A DNA stretch of 64,000 bases, from contig JAQSEB010000015.1 in NCBI GenBank assembly GCA_030063045.1, positions 1,426,001 to 1,490,000 on the forward strand, read 5' to 3'. Of the stretch, positions 1 through 13,915 are shown in pieces. This DNA comes from Pratylenchus scribneri (lineage: Eukaryota; Nematoda; Chromadorea; Rhabditida; Pratylenchidae). The position numbers and the translations under genes were made by a program. Below the pieces are notes generated by a model. It did no database searches, was not told the origin of the DNA, and saw nothing but the letters and a program-made list of their open reading frames with translations. The number at the start of each line of letters is the position of its first letter. The stretch's first letter is position 1.

Positions 1-195
1 TTATTTTTAGCAAAAATTGCCATCACTTATCCTACTGAGAGAAGGAAAAAAATTTAATTTTATTCGTATAAAATGACCAAAAATATTTATATTTTTTGGA
101 AATCGAAATATTTTTATTGCATCGATAGTCCATCTTTAATTAAATTCCAATATTTTTCATCTTTTTCCCAAAAAGGCGCCAATTTTTAGCACTTC

Positions 196-3100
196 TCAAT
201 TGTTCGGTTTCACTGAGTAGAGCATGCGTTTGCCACGGTCACCACTGCCCGTATGTTCAGCGACGGTCCAAATGTTGCCCAGGGTTGGCGCCGACGCCGT
301 CCCTTTTGGCCAATGTGAAAGATCCTCGGGCCCAATGCTGAGCGGCTGTTTGCTGGCCACTTTCAGCACTGTGTCAGTGGTGGACACTGTTTCGGTGATG
401 TACAAAGTGCCGGCAGTGGTATTGCCATTGCTTTGACTCAAATACCTTGGCGGGGTTAAATATGAAGTGTAGAATATTAAATTTATAAAATAAAAATTTT
501 AGCTTCCAAAAAAGCATATTTTTATAGGAATGAATTTTAGAAAATTTATGTAAAATATCAGAATTTAAATATAGTAAATTTTAATTATTAAATTGAAGTA
601 AAATTAAGATTAGAAAAATTGTTAATAATAAATAGTTTTATATTTTAAAATGGCCAAAATTTTATAAAAAAATTAACTAATAAAATTTCAAAGATAGTCA
701 AAAAAATTAATTGTTTAGAAGACGGAATTATAGAGAGTGTAAAATTCGTAATTTCAATAATCAAAACTCAAAAAACAGTTGCAAAATATTTCTTCTCTTT
801 ACTGTAATTTTAAAAAAGTCGCAACTTCACTTTATTATTGAAATAAAATTTTTTTCAAAATTTTAAAAAATTAAATTTTTATAAAGCATTTTGAAAAAAG
901 AAAAAAAAATAAAATTTTGCTTCCCCGTATGATTTTCAAATGTGGAAATAAAATGGCAAAAATAGTGTAGATCATGGTCAGTTTTTAGATTGTCCTTTTT
1001 AAAAACCCATTTTTCGATTTATCCTGATTTCGTTTTTCAGACAAAAATTCCAATTTCGATTTAAAATCAATCGATTTTCTCAAACCAAAACAGACCACTA
1101 TTTAGTCTTGACAAAAGTACCAAATAAAACACTAACCATTTTCCACCAAATCTGGTAGCGCCTTGAATACGGTACTCCGGCAATTTGTATGCCTCAATTG
1201 CTCGCCATCGGAAATTTTGTGCGGTCACCAATTCCCCGTTGTTGAATGCATCGCCGATTTTGTAAGTGAACACCCGTCCGTTGGTCTCCATCGATTTTTT
1301 GCAATATTCGCCGGCCACCAAATGGTCAGTGCCGGAACGGTCCAAAGAGACGTAGGAGAATTGTGGACTCAAATCCCTGTTGGTGCAGGTCGGTTTTTCA
1401 CCAGTACCAGTGTCAGCCGTGCGCGTCCAAGAGCCAATTTGTGGCCAAATGTACCGATAGCCATGCCCATAATAGAGTCCATCCGCTCCATCCAGACCAA
1501 TTTTGTCATCGCCACTGGTGGTGCCTGAAAATGTATATAAAAATCATTTGAATTAATTTTTGATGATTTTTTTAAGTTTATATTTTTATTTACCTTTTGC
1601 GGATGCTCCTAGGTCGAAAATTCGACGAACATCAAACATGCGAAATCCACGGCCAGTGTCTGCCACGAAAAGGAAATTCCCATACCTCAAATTTGAAATA
1701 ATCAATTAATAAATTTGACAATGGAAATGAAATCCTAATGCATTAATTTTCCATTAAAGAATTTAAAAAAATGTGAATATTAATAAATAAAAAAAATAAG
1801 CAATAAAAAATATAAATTGGTTCAAAATTTAAAAAAAAATTAGTCCGCATGGTTGACGATTTCCATCATATAAATAAGTATCTAAACGCTTTTCTATTTT
1901 AAAAGAAATTGGAAAATAAATTTGACCCGTAAATAACAAAATAAAATTAACGTCAAATGTGCTAAAAAGTTACTCACCAAAGAATGCCGCCGGCATGCAA
2001 AGCCGTGTTATAGCCACTGGCTGAGGGATTCTGCGATGCGCGCAGCGATTCATAGGTGGGAACGCCGGCACTGTTCCGTTTGGGATAAACCAAAAGAACA
2101 TGACGATATTTGCCGCTTTTCACATCCACAAAACTGATTCGAGTTCCTTTGTTTCCGCCTTGCGCATTTTTGTTGTGATCATACCTAATATATTGTTGTG
2201 TAAAAGGGGTATTTATTAGGGTTGCTTACTAGGGATTTTCGATCCAAAAAAGAGAAACCGGGATTTTAAAAATAGCAACCGAGAACTGCGGTAAAAAAAC
2301 CGACTGGACAACCTAATTATTTATTTAATTTATATCCTAGATTTAAGTCAAAAGCTATTTTTTAAAGATTTCTTTATTTTATTCACCTTAATTAAATAAT
2401 TCATCCTAGCTAAATAAGTTGGTTTGTTTATTAATTGTATTATAAAATTTTTACTTGAAATTTTGAGAATATTTTTATATTTTATTTTTGGGCAATTTGC
2501 GGAAATTTATTTTAAAAAATTTTCTGTGAAAGTCAATGCCTTAATTTCAAAAGAGAATATGAAATGCCTTAATTTCAAAAGAGAATATGAAATTTAGTTT
2601 CTCAAGTGTTTTCTCCACTCACTCAGACAATTATTATATTTTAAAAAATCAAAATTTAACTAAATATTTGATCAAAGACCAAAGTATAAAAGATTGGAAA
2701 CCCAAATAAAAGCTATTTTTTGATACCTAATTTACATGTTTTTTCATTTGATTAAACAATCATAAGTATTTTAACAGAAAATTCAATCAAAATGCTTTGC
2801 GATGCATTCTGAAGATATATTAAATAAACAATTCTTCCTATCATTATTTTATATATGTTGCAGCCGATCTCGTTTTTTAGCCGATCTCGTTTTTGGCATG
2901 TTCTAGTTATCCTACAGACTTGATCTATAGCTCATTCGATTCGTCAGGGTCGGTTTTCTTTATAAGATTTCAATTTCAGAAAGATTTGACAAGTTTGAAC
3001 CATTATGGCCAATTGAAATTTCGGGTTTTCAAACCGGTTTAACTAGGGTAGGGCTAGGGCTATGGTCGGGCCGATATGGGGTTTAGGGCTACGGTAGGGT

Positions 3101-4060
3101 AGGCTAGGGCTAGGAAAAGAATTAAAACGCTAATTGGCCTAGGAACTGAGATATGGCCATTAGTCACAAATTACAATGTCTGCCACTGTAATATTTCTGT
3201 CAGAAAAAAACGAGATCGGTTAGCCGAATTCGAAATCGGCTAAAAAAAACGAGATCGGCTGCAACATATATATTTCAAGTTTATCTGCTGAACTTACCAG
3301 CTAACAAGAATTGGCTGATAGCCATCGCCCCATTGCTGATCGGCCTGCATGTCAGCGACTGTTGTCACTCCTTGCGGGAACCATTGTGAGGTGGTTGAGT
3401 CGCCTTTGTCGAAACAGATACCTATTGGAATTTATTTAGCAATGTTTATTTTAAATGGCATTAATTTATAAAAAAAAGTCAATAATATTTGAAAATTAGA
3501 AAAAAATAAATTTTACAATTAAAATTTCTTCTGTCAAAGCAATAAAAGAGGCAAAAATAAAATATAAAAATTCTATTTATTTTTAAGTTTTTGAGATTTT
3601 TTTTTGAAATGCACAAAAACAGAGGTTTATTTTTAAATTAGTAAAAATAAATTTGGTAAAATTTACTTAAAGTAAAAATTTATGCTCTAATTAATAAAAA
3701 TCAAAAAAAATTTAAAAATTAATTATTTCTTTCTAGAAAAAATTTCCACTTTTATTTTATTAACTTAATCATCAAAAATTCAAAAAAAAACTCACTTCGA
3801 CCAATTGCCGGCATTCCTGCGATTGCATCCTTATTGCATGCATCCCCGTCTACGACAATTCCGCCTCCACTTGTTGGCCGATTCAAATTATTCATTATCA
3901 TTGTAACGCTGGCTTTTGCCTCCAAAATGTTGCCCAATTCATCGGCTCGTTTTTGCAACTCTGTACCCAGGGCATTTGGTCGCAATTCAAAGTTGGCCAA
4001 ATCCAGCACATCCGATTGTGACAACCCAAAAATAATGAGAAGCAAGAAAATTGGCTTCAT
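196..4060 (-). CDS. Predicted secreted protein, six exons, family not recognised
   Basis: I see six minus-strand exons at about 4060-3796, 3298-3421, 2184-1978, 1685-1594, 1524-1137 and 445-196, with GT-AG borders and an open frame across all joins (roughly 440 residues). Exon 1 begins with a hydrophobic signal peptide (MKPIFLLLIIFGLSQS). The mature part has recurring Trp-Tyr and Gly-rich strands (VSWY, GILWYGNFLFVADTGRG, GYRYIWPQIGSW), which suggests a beta-propeller-like all-beta fold. Three introns split the same TGG codon just before a Tyr. The protein ends in TGA at 196. It reminds me of uncharacterised secreted proteins of bacteria and fungi, but I cannot name the family, so horizontal origin is only a possibility. 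Exon structure is fairly sure; function is unknown. Confidence 0.7.
2851..3270. repeat. Foldback (MITE-like) element in an intron
   Basis: The ends are inverted copies (TATATGTTGCAGCCGATCTCG at the left, its complement at the right). The interior holds a G-rich stretch of GGGCTAGGG-like units. It lies in the intron between exons 2 and 3 of the secreted-protein gene. Part of its arm resembles elements near 27.5 and 37.7 kb. Confidence 0.75.
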
Positions 4061-4106
4061 TAATTTTTGTGGTGAAATTTGTATTTTAATGAAACTGAAA
4101 TTTTAG

Positions 4107-7100
4107 ACAAAATTGGATTTTATCAGAAAAGAAAAAAATGAATCTAATTAAAAGGCTATTTATATTTTTTAGGAAAAAAATGGGCGCGCCTATGAAACTT
4201 CCGGGCACAAAATGTCCGGGCACGAAATGTCCGGTCTCAAAATTTCCGATAGGGTAAAAATACACGAAATGTCCGATTAAAATATCTGATCAAATTTCGT
4301 AAAAAAAAATGTCGAAAATGTTGAATATAGGGTTTTCGAGGTCGGAGAAGTCGATTCTGATATTTACTCAATTGATATCTTATCAAGTAAAAAATCTATG
4401 AGATGATGAAAAATCAATGATTTCAAATCATGTCAAAATATACATCAATCGACGCGTCTTGATGAGCCGAGTCCGAATCTGTCATCCTTTTTGCATAAAA
4501 TTCAAAAATAAAAAAGATATGACCATTTTAGGCACGCATAATTTTTAGGCATTTTTGCCAATTTCAAATGGCCATAACTTTTTTGGTTTTATGCGAAACC
4601 AATGCCAAATTCGTAAGTGTATGGTTTGACTAATCTGAAAAGGAATTTTAATTTTTGGAAAATGATCACTCAAATGGATTTTGTGTTTGAATTTTCCAAT
4701 TAGGAGAATACCTTCAATTGGTTGAAAAAATGATATTGGAAAAAAGGATTATTTCTGGGAAAAGTGATTTTTATGTATGTATGTGGAAAGAACAATTTAG
4801 CTAGGAAATGAGCTGAAGAAAAATTGGGAGGCCCAAAGCTGATTCACCATAAATGTATGATCATTGAAATACGGAAATGTAAGAAATTTTTGGCGGATCA
4901 TTTTGGAGGCGTGAATGCTTTTGGCGGATCATTTTGGAGGCGTGAATGCTTTTGGCGGATCATTTTGGAGGCGTGAATGCTTTTGGCGGATCATTTTGGA
5001 GGCGTGAATGCTTTTGGCGGATCATTTTGGAGGCGTGAATGATTTTGGCGGATCATTTTGGAGGCGTGAATGATTTTGGCGGATCATGCTATTTATATTT
5101 TTTTTAAAAAAACAAAAAGTAAAAAAATTTGCATTTTTTCGAGTAAGTATTTTTTAATTTTTGTAAAATTCCAACATTTTTAATGAGTAATTAATTTAAT
5201 TAAGAGTGAATTTTCCAATTTATAATATTTTGAAAATATGTACAAGGGGTGAAATAAATAAAAATAAAATTTTAAAAATTTCGATAAATGAATTTTTTTC
5301 AATTTAGATTAAATTGGGTTTCTTAAATCTATGAATGAATTTTAGAAATTTTTTCGTTTAAAAACTGTTTTTTGAGACTAATAAATTTGCGATTTTATGC
5401 AAATGCTTATCACAGCAATGATGGAATTTGCCTCAAAATTCAACATTTTATTTATGGGCCATTTGGCTTTTGGCCTCCAGTTTTGCTCCAATGTGAATAA
5501 ATAAACAACACACAAAATGCTCGGGACCAAAAATTGAGGATTTTAATATTGACACAAATTTAATGGCAGCAGTGTTTTATCATAAGGCCATCCATTCCCG
5601 CAAAAATCATCAATGAAAATGGCAAAATAAAAATATTCTCTTGCAACAAATATACGTAACAATACAATGAAAATAATAAAATATTCGCATGACACTAATA
5701 AGAGTGAAAATATTTTCTATTTTTAAGGAATAATGAATCGTCTTTTTTTTACAAAAAAAAAGAAATAAAATTTTGATCAAAGATTCCACTGTGAGGCCTG
5801 GACAAAAAGCGGGAATGATAAGACTAAAGAACATTCCACTGGAAATAAGAATATTTATTCAAGTAAAAATGAAAGTGAAATTGCGATTAATCCAAGAAAG
5901 AATATATATAGAAGAATATACTCGCTATTATGTGAAAATTTAACGTATTTTTGATGGCAATCAGCCATTTAAATAGACATTGGAAGCAATTAAGATGTTT
6001 TTTTTAAAATTTTTTATTTGATTTAGAAATTATTTCGAATTTTGTGATAGTGAAAAAATCGAATTACGTGAAAATTTCATTTCTAATTGACCAAAAAAAC
6101 CATTTCTTTGAAATTTTCATTGACAATTTTTATTTCATAAAATATTAAATTAATATTTTTAATTAATTTTATTTGGGAACAAAGATCAAAAATTCACCAT
6201 TTGGTTCGTTCTTTTTGATGAGGCAAATGAAACAAATTATTTGCTGGTTATTTTTATTGCCAATTTACCAATTGGGCAAACAAATTGAAAAATATTCAAA
6301 TAAAAAATTTATTATTAGATGGAGCATTTGATATTTGTCAAAATTTAATCAAATAAAATTGAGCAAAAATAAAATGGAGCAAAGATTATAGCAGCTACAA
6401 AATTAAAAATATATTTTATATTCCATAGAGGGAAAAATTATTCCAAGAAAGAGGGAAGTCGAAGATGACCTTGCATCTACAAAAATGGATTCTATCCCAC
6501 CACATTGGATCGAGCAAAGGTTCGAATTATCTGCTGATAGTAGCTAATGAGAGAATGCCATTTCTATATTAGGATGAAGAGTTCACTAGGAAAATGAAAT
6601 TAGCGGTTTAGCTCTTTTCAAATCTCATACCTCGACCAAATGAAAAAATATAGTTTATGCACTCGAAACTCATGTCAAACCATAGGTAGATGGAAAATAG
6701 AGTCCATCGATTGGGTGAGAAGAAAGGAAAAGGCCATTGACATTGGCCAAATAAGGCCAATCCCAATGGCGGGATTTGTTTACTAGAGCTCATCTAAAAC
6801 CAAAGGCAAAGATAGTCTCTGCTCTCGGTAGACAGAGAGAGACTATAAGAAAATTGAATGAAAGGGAATGATGGTGGTAGGTTCTGAATTATTTGTTTGG
6901 CTTTTTGGATGGCGATGGGTATCTGAGGATTTGGTCTGGAAGAAAGGGGATCGTCGGGGAAGGCGGCCGGTCGTGAAGATATCGCAAGAATTGAGTCAGT
7001 TCATCATTGGGGATGAGCATTTGTTAGACATTTTGATGAGTACCTGGGGGCATCTACAATCGGAGGATGGGCATTTTAGAGGAAGGCGGGCGGTCCTGAA

Positions 7101-7700
7101 GATCGCGCATTAATGTCAATCGATTAAGCCAGAAAGAGAAAATCCGTCGATCTATCTAAATATGTTATCTGTTGTGAGATGAGAAGCTCCTTAGGAAAAA
7201 TGAAATTTACGGTTCAGTTTTTCCAACCACCTATCAATGAAAACTTCAGTAAATTAGTAAAGCATCAATTTATTATATTCTTTTCTCTTTCACTAAAAAT
7301 GCGATGACCACTGATTTGATCTTTTCTTCCTATATCCACATCATCAATCCAACTGAAAAACGCTCGCGAATCTGATCATCGATTTTTTCCATTTTTCAGT
7401 CTATCAAATTTTACTCTATTTATATCATTGAAAGGGTCCATAAATTCAATTCTATCTTCCCATTCAATCCTTTCAGCTCATTCCGTTCAATTTGTCTGGC
7501 CTGAACCTTGAATAGTAATTTAATTGCGGACCTAACTTCACACTCCACAAAAAAATTACTTCGTTCTGAAAAATTCTTTCTTTTTTCATTGAATACCACC
7601 TTATATTAAACGGTCGAATATTTTGTGCCTATTATCATTTTTGATTTTTTAAATTATTTTAAACACGTTCAATCAAAATAATAATTTGTTAATTTTATTT
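4107..7700. other. Intergenic, no gene seen
   Basis: Short open frames occur but none has splice signals, a signal peptide or a recognisable motif. The stretch holds a degenerate CCGGGCACAAAATGTCC repeat near 4195-4275 and a 30-bp tandem array listed separately. Confidence 0.55.
4888..5088. repeat. Tandem array, about 30-bp unit, 6-7 copies
   Basis: The unit TTTTGGCGGATCATTTTGGA plus GGCGTGAATG is repeated nearly perfectly. The last two copies change the GC before the next unit to GA. Confidence 0.9.
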
Positions 7701-7709
7701 CAGCAAAAA

Positions 7710-9256
7710 ATGAACATTTTAATTTCATTTCAAATAATTTTATTTATTTTTATACTCCAAAGCTTTTCTGACATTGCATTTGCAAAATCTTTTACATTGG
7801 AAATAAAATATGATATTCCCGAATACAAAGAAAAGGGTAATTTAATGCATCAAAAGGTTAGCCGCCTTTTGCGTACCGGCCACTTGCGGACGGAATAGTC
7901 TGGTGCCGATGGTGATAAAGCTGCTATGGCATTGTTTATGGCATTTTATTAACCATAAAATTAGCTATAAAATGACGTCAAATCTTTGGAACAATATTTA
8001 TTATTCACCGAGTTATATCCAAATTGTAGGTTTTGGGCCGTTTTTTGGCTATAACTCGGTAAATACTCAATACTGGTCAAAGCTTTTGATATCATTTTGT
8101 AGCTAATTGTATGCCTAATAATATGCCATAAACAATTCAAAATCAACTATACCGTCAGGGTCACCAAATCGTTTCGTCCTCAAGTGGCGGGTCGGCAAAA
8201 GGCGTAATACATACCAAAATGGATAGTTTAATATTTAATTTGATAATAAATCTTTGGGAATTTGTGTCATTTTGTCCTATTTTAGGGAATTGTTGAAAAA
8301 AGTGAAAGGACCTCTTTTGGGTCATCAGGATTAAGGTTAGGATTATGTAGGGTCAACCAGGGAGAGGATATCATCTAAAAGGTAAGCCCTAAAAATGACC
8401 CTAACAACTAATCCTAATCCAGAATCCAGATGATTTAAAGAGGGGCCCTTCATTTTTCCCCTTCTCAACAAAAAAGTGTATTACTAAAAGATTTCTTAAC
8501 AGTTACCTTGGTAAATTTTTCGAAGAAACCGGAATGCAATCTATATAGATTGTGGAAACATTTCCACATTTCATAATAATAATTATTTTATCTAATTCAA
8601 GGGGCTTTAAAAAGCTATTAATTCTGTGCCTTGATTTTTATTTATCACAAATAATTTTATATTTTTTTTTAAAATTTTATCTAATTTTTAGTAACAATGA
8701 ACTACAAAATGACGATTGCATTTATCGAAAAAATGAAAAATTTTGTTGAAGAAATAATCGAAATAGACTTTAGTCAGGAATGTGGAAAATTCACAAATAT
8801 AAATGAAGAAACTACAAAAAAATTAGCAATACAATCGATTTGCTACTTGCTTATGGGAAATGAACAAATTGACGGTATTAAAATAAATCCGAAAGAAATT
8901 TAAAATATTCTAATTAAGCAAACAACAAATGCTTCCACAATTGGGTTCTATACATTCATTTGGCACAAATTTCCAAGATAATCTTAGAAAAATTAGAAAC
9001 AGATGGTAAAATTTTGTACGATCCCAAGAAAGAATTCATCCGACAAATAGACGAGAAATTTTACAATATTATTATGTCAAAATTGCATGCGCATAACGAT
9101 GGACATGATGTGACTGGAAAAATAGAGAAAAATCTTGCATGGAAATTTTATAAACTTCTTGAACCCCTGAATTTTGGCGAGGGATTGATTGTAGAAATGC
9201 AATCTGAGGTTAAGTTTGAAAATTTTTGTTTAGATATAATCAATTTACATAACTGA
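7710..9256 (+). CDS. Small secreted orphan protein, paralogue of the modular gene
   Basis: Three exons are supported: 7710-7835 (signal peptide MNILISFQIILFIFILQSFS, then a KSFTLEIKYDIPEY stretch), about 8693-8873, and about 8918 to the stop at 9256. The ATG follows a T-rich CAG acceptor by a few bases, as for spliced-leader addition. The second and third exons match modules B and C of the large gene at 14.5-25.9 kb: same intron phases, same NYKMTIAFIEKMKNF helix start, same CFHNWVLYIHLAQISK core. Modules D and later are absent, so the product is about 180 residues. Inferred to be a secreted, mainly helical protein of unknown role. The exact 3' end is uncertain because a GTTAAG donor near 9208 could also be used. 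Confidence 0.6.
7863..8204. repeat. Foldback element, ACTTGCGGACG family, copy 1
   Basis: Long inverted arms begin CGCCTTTTGC and contain CCACTTGCGGACG. The two arms pair along almost their whole length (ACCGAGTTAT / ATAACTCGGT near the centre). It sits in the first intron of the small orphan gene. Related copies lie at 24971 and 32752. Confidence 0.8.
8287..8470. repeat. Short foldback with GGATTAAGGTTAGG loop
   Basis: Arms around GTTGAAAAAAGTGAAAGGACC and its inverted copy near 8440-8470 flank a loop of degenerate GGTTAGG units. It lies in the same intron as the preceding element. Confidence 0.55.
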
Positions 9257-9298
9257 AATTTTTTTGTCTAAATTATTTACTAATTTGATTATTTCGTG

Positions 9299-9613
9299 TT
9301 CCGGACATTTGCGCCCGAATATTTGCGCCCCGACTTTTGCTAGATTTTTGCGCCTCAACATTTGCGCCTCTGAATTTTGTATTTATTTTCTTTTTGTCTG
9401 ATTTAGGCTAAAGTTTAGGTTAGGCTTAAATTAACTAGAGCATATCTCTCGGAAAAAGAGCCGGGCGATTTTCCAATATCATAATTCGGCAATTTCTTCT
9501 AGATTTAGTGCTAGGATTAGGATTTAGGACTCGTAGGACTTGGTCTAGGGTTAGGTAGCGCAAATGTTCGGGCGCAAAAGTTGGGAGCGCAAATGTTCGG
9601 GCGCAAATGTCTG
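9299..9613. repeat. Foldback element with TTTGCGCC arms
   Basis: Repeated CATTTGCGCCC motifs at the left (9306-9370) face inverted GGGCGCAAATG motifs at the right (9549-9612). The interior has TTAGG-like units. Confidence 0.7.
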
Positions 9614-11966
9614 TTAACCGATATTTGACTAGGATTTAGATGAATTAATTTGGATGACGAGAAGCAATAGTAATTTTAAATATTAGCTATTTTAATAATT
9701 AATTAAAATATTATTTAGATGAAATTTGGGTGTGGTTTTGATTCCAAGACAATATAGACCCCAATTAAGAAATGGATTAAATATGATTTAGTCAATTTGA
9801 TTCACTCAGTCTTCCAATAAAATTATTTTATGAAAATTCAATAAATGGTCAATATGAGATCACATAATTTATACCAGCCTGATCAAATAATAGAAAATGG
9901 GATTTCACTTGGGTAATTTTTACAATTTCACAGAATGATAAGCCTTCAACATCGTCTAATCATCAATATGGACAAACTTCTAGACAAGATGGAAAAAATC
10001 GCCCAAAGTCATGAAAATGGAAAAAACTTAATCATCTACATTTGAGTATCAAATTTTTTTTTGTTATATTTGATACAGATGTGAAATGCGAAAAAGGGGT
10101 TTTTTTGATCGGATGCTCTGCATTTTATTCGAAATTTTCAACTATTTGAAATTTATTTCACTCCTCAAATTATTCAAAATATTTTCGCTTTATTTTAGAA
10201 CTTTTCGGTAATTTAATTTAATTTATCTCTATGATAGTATAATGCTTGGATCTTTGAATATTCGATAAATTTAGCCCCGTTTCGATGAAATGTAAATGTT
10301 CAATTTTGAGGGAAAGCTGGAAGTAATTGTGTACTGTTATTCTTTTCCGGGAATTAACAAGAAAAATAATTAAAACAAAATTAATTCACATTTCTTCAAC
10401 GAGAACGAGAATTTTATTTCTTTTAGTTTGATCGAAAAATTAAAACCCTGTTTCTTTTAAAAACCCATTGATCCAGATTCTAATATTTTAATAGTTACTA
10501 ACATTTTTCATTAGCAGATCTAAATGGAAAAATTTTGTGAAAAATGCGAATGGAAAGAAACGAAATTTTTCTCTTGATATTAATATTCTTTTTTTGTTAA
10601 TATTATCCAAGTATTTTTATTTTTATTTTTTCCGACAAATTCGATTAATTTTATTTTTTTATATTATTATTTTTGATAAATTTTGGTTTTTTTTTTTAAA
10701 TTTAATTTTGTTCCATTATGGAAATCAAATAAATTAAACCATAATTAGGCACACATCATAGATTGATAGGATTTTTTAATTTTTGTGTATTGTTCAGTGT
10801 AAGAAAAACAAATTCTTTTGTGTTGTGCTGTTTTAATGAGGTAAAAAACAAACAAACATTGAGTGATCGGGTAAATAAACAAACAAAAATATCAATGATC
10901 TGACACAAGATGAGAGAGGGTGGTGATCGGAAATGTGATAGGATATTGTTAATCACTTGCTTTCATGGCCACCCGAGGGGATAGAGAAAAATATCCCACC
11001 AATTTGAGAAAGTAGGAGAAAATGCCGTGTCAAGGGCGAATTGGCCATCTCAGAGATAGTAGCGCGAGAGAAAATTTAGAATAAAAATTAAAAGGGTAGG
11101 GAGGCAGAAGGAATAAGATTATAGGTAAATTAGGAGAGAATAGGCATCAAAGATGGGAAAAATTCCATTGAATTCGGGGAGAAATTAGCTTCAAAATTGG
11201 CCATTGCCGAGAGCGAGAAAAGCAGAGAGAATGACGAGAGGAAAGTGGGGAAGGAAAGGAAAATTGCGCATTCAATAAACAAAAGAGTGAATGATCGGGC
11301 ACCCAGTGAAGACTGAAGAGATCCATATTGTTTTTGTTTACTTGATTTAATGGCCATGGGAGGAGGAAGGAAGGGCCCATCGATGCGAGAAAATGAGAGA
11401 AAATGTCGATGTTATTGAGAGAAAAAGTAATTGTAATTTGTAAAAACAGAGAAGCAGAAAAGAAGAAAAAATAAGGTAAATTAGGAAGCAATAGATATAC
11501 AAAGAAGGGAAAAATGCCCTTCAATTTTGAGGAGAAATCAGCAGCTTCAAAATATGCCGAAAGATAGAGTATGAAAAACAAATAATGGTAAGAGAGGGGT
11601 GATTATGCGAGTTAGTTGGCTGTTTATTCTGCTTATATCGATAGGCGGGAATATAGAGAAAAAGAAATGGCGGATGGCCGAGAAAAAGCCGCGCGAATGA
11701 ATATCCCTCATTCGATCGGCAAATCATTTGTTCAAAGGAATTGCCGAATTTGTCGGTGCGATCCTTTGAAGGAAGAAAATATGTTTTCTCCAATGGAAAT
11801 CCGCGAATTCGAACAATTTTATCCTCTAATTTTCTTTCAACAAAATAATAAAATTAAAAAAATTTCTACTCACTTAAATCTGTCATCATTTAATTTTTAA
11901 TAAATTAGTTCCCTTTTCATTCTCCCACTGATCTAATTTGTTTGAAAATTGGTATTGGTTGCCTAG

Positions 11967-12389
11967 CAGTGTTGAGCAGTCGTACTCGTACTCGTACTAC
12001 GAGATACGAGTATGGGTACGAGTGATTTGAAAGGGGTGGTACGAAGTACGAGTACGAGCGATAAAAAATAGCCAGTACGAGGTACGAGTACGAATACGAG
12101 CCGATTTTTTCTCGTACTTAGTCGTACCAAAAGTACGATATAAGTACGATATGAAGTCAAAATATGCCCTATATCGATGTAATTGAACAAAAAATGATCT
12201 ATTTTAATAAATTTTTGATTAAAAAATAAAAATTTTTGGCAAAAAATGCCATTTTTCACAAAAGTACGAGGTACGAGTACGAATACGAGGGGAAAAGATG
12301 GGTGGTATGAAATACGAGTACGAGCATCAGAAAAAGGCGGTACGAGGTACGAGTACGAATACGAGCTAATTTTGAAATGCTCAAGACTG
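11967..12389. mobile_element. Non-autonomous hAT-like MITE filled with GTACGAGTACGAG repeats
   Basis: The ends are imperfect inverted repeats (CAGTGTTGAGCA and the inverted form TGCTCAAGACTG). The direct repeat GTTGCCTAG lies immediately outside both ends (11958-11966 and 12390-12398), consistent with the 8-bp target duplication of hAT transposons. The body is mostly degenerate TACGAGTACGAG units in both orientations. No transposase is present. Confidence 0.75.
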
Positions 12390-13527
12390 GTTGCCTAGTC
12401 ATTTTTCCTATCCATTAAAGTCGGCAAAATTTCCGCTCACTTGTTTGAAAAATTCCTATTCAAAATTAATTGTGGGTATACAGTACAAAAATCAGTATTC
12501 AAGCTCGCAACCAGCAACATTACAAATCTCTCCAATTTTGTTAATTTCCATTTCATTTTTGGATTTTAGAATATAGATGAAAAATTTTAAGTTGGCTTGA
12601 TGATATGTTGTCTGAATAATTTCCCCGGCATATTCCTCAGCCAAATCTCAGTAAAAATCTAGGTTCATTATTTATTTCCATTAATCTCTCTCTCAAAATC
12701 GCTTTAGCTAAAATCCATTAGCAGCTAAAAATCTTATTTAGAAAATTTAGGACTAATTTTAAGATTTTAAATTTCGGTACATTTCAAATTCTCAACCGTA
12801 GCAATTTGAGTATAAGTATTTTGGACTAAATCAAATCATTGTTCAATTTTTGATATCTAAAGATTTATCTTGGAAGTTTTCTCCTAGCACTTAAAAATTT
12901 CAGCTTCGGGCAGCTTAGAAGAGACCGTGCAACTCTGCACCGTAAACCCGCATTCGTATTCTTCCTCCCCTAATCATTCCGTGTACCAAAATGTGCCAGG
13001 AATGTGTTAGATATTTGATGCGGCCTGGGGAAAAAAATCATATGGCCCGACGCCCGAGCCGGAAATGTACCTGAATTTTATTGTAAACAATCTTTCCTTC
13101 CTTACCTCCCCTTTCTATTCCTTACCTTCGGTGCCATCATATCTCCTTTCCTCACTCAAAGGCACAATCATTTCCTCCTCCATCCTCCCAACCCTGTCCC
13201 CCATCCTCCCCACACATATCCTCCTCCTCAACTCATCTGTGTTTTGGTTTGTTGTTTATTTGTTCAATCCAATCCAAAACATCTAGCAGAAAAAGGACAG
13301 ATGCACTGTTTATGATCATAATTTTTTGATTCAATTTCCAAAAATAATTATTAACAAAACAACTATTTACAATTCAAACAAAATCATGGCTTAATATTTT
13401 AATTTATACAAATCCATTTGATTTAACGCTGTACTGTTCAATTTTATCCAAAATTTATGGGTCTATCAATTTTTATAACAAATAAATTTTTAATTATATT
13501 AAATTTAAATTAGATTATAATAAGGGG

Positions 13528-13915
13528 AAATATTTAAAATTGCGAAAAAAACATTGAAAATTGCGAAGAGTATTGAAAGTTGGCAAAAGTTTAATAACGG
13601 TTTAATAGTTTGCCCAAAATTCACAAACCATATACCTTTGGATAGAGCTCGTCAAGAAGCGTCGAATGGTATATAATTTGTCATGGTTTAATTGGTTTTG
13701 AACCAAAACCCATATTATGGTTTAAGTGGTTTAAAACCCTTAATTTTTGATAAAACCATGACAAAATTTATACCAATCGAAACATCTTGACGAGATCAAT
13801 CGAATGGGCATATGGTTTGGGGGTCTAGGACAAACCGTCAAACCGTTATAAACTTTTGGCAAATTCAATACTATTTTCGCTATTTTCAATGTTTTTTCGC
13901 AAAATTAAATACCAT
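13528..13915. repeat. Foldback element
   Basis: Left arm AAATTGCGAAAAAAACATTG and GCAAAAGTTTAATAACGGTT are matched in inverse order at 13820-13910. The arms pair over more than 150 bases each. Confidence 0.75.

Noticed and set aside
11130..11900. Several overlapping frames in purine-rich DNA
   Set aside because: They come from composition and a diverged local duplication; no motif or splice signals.
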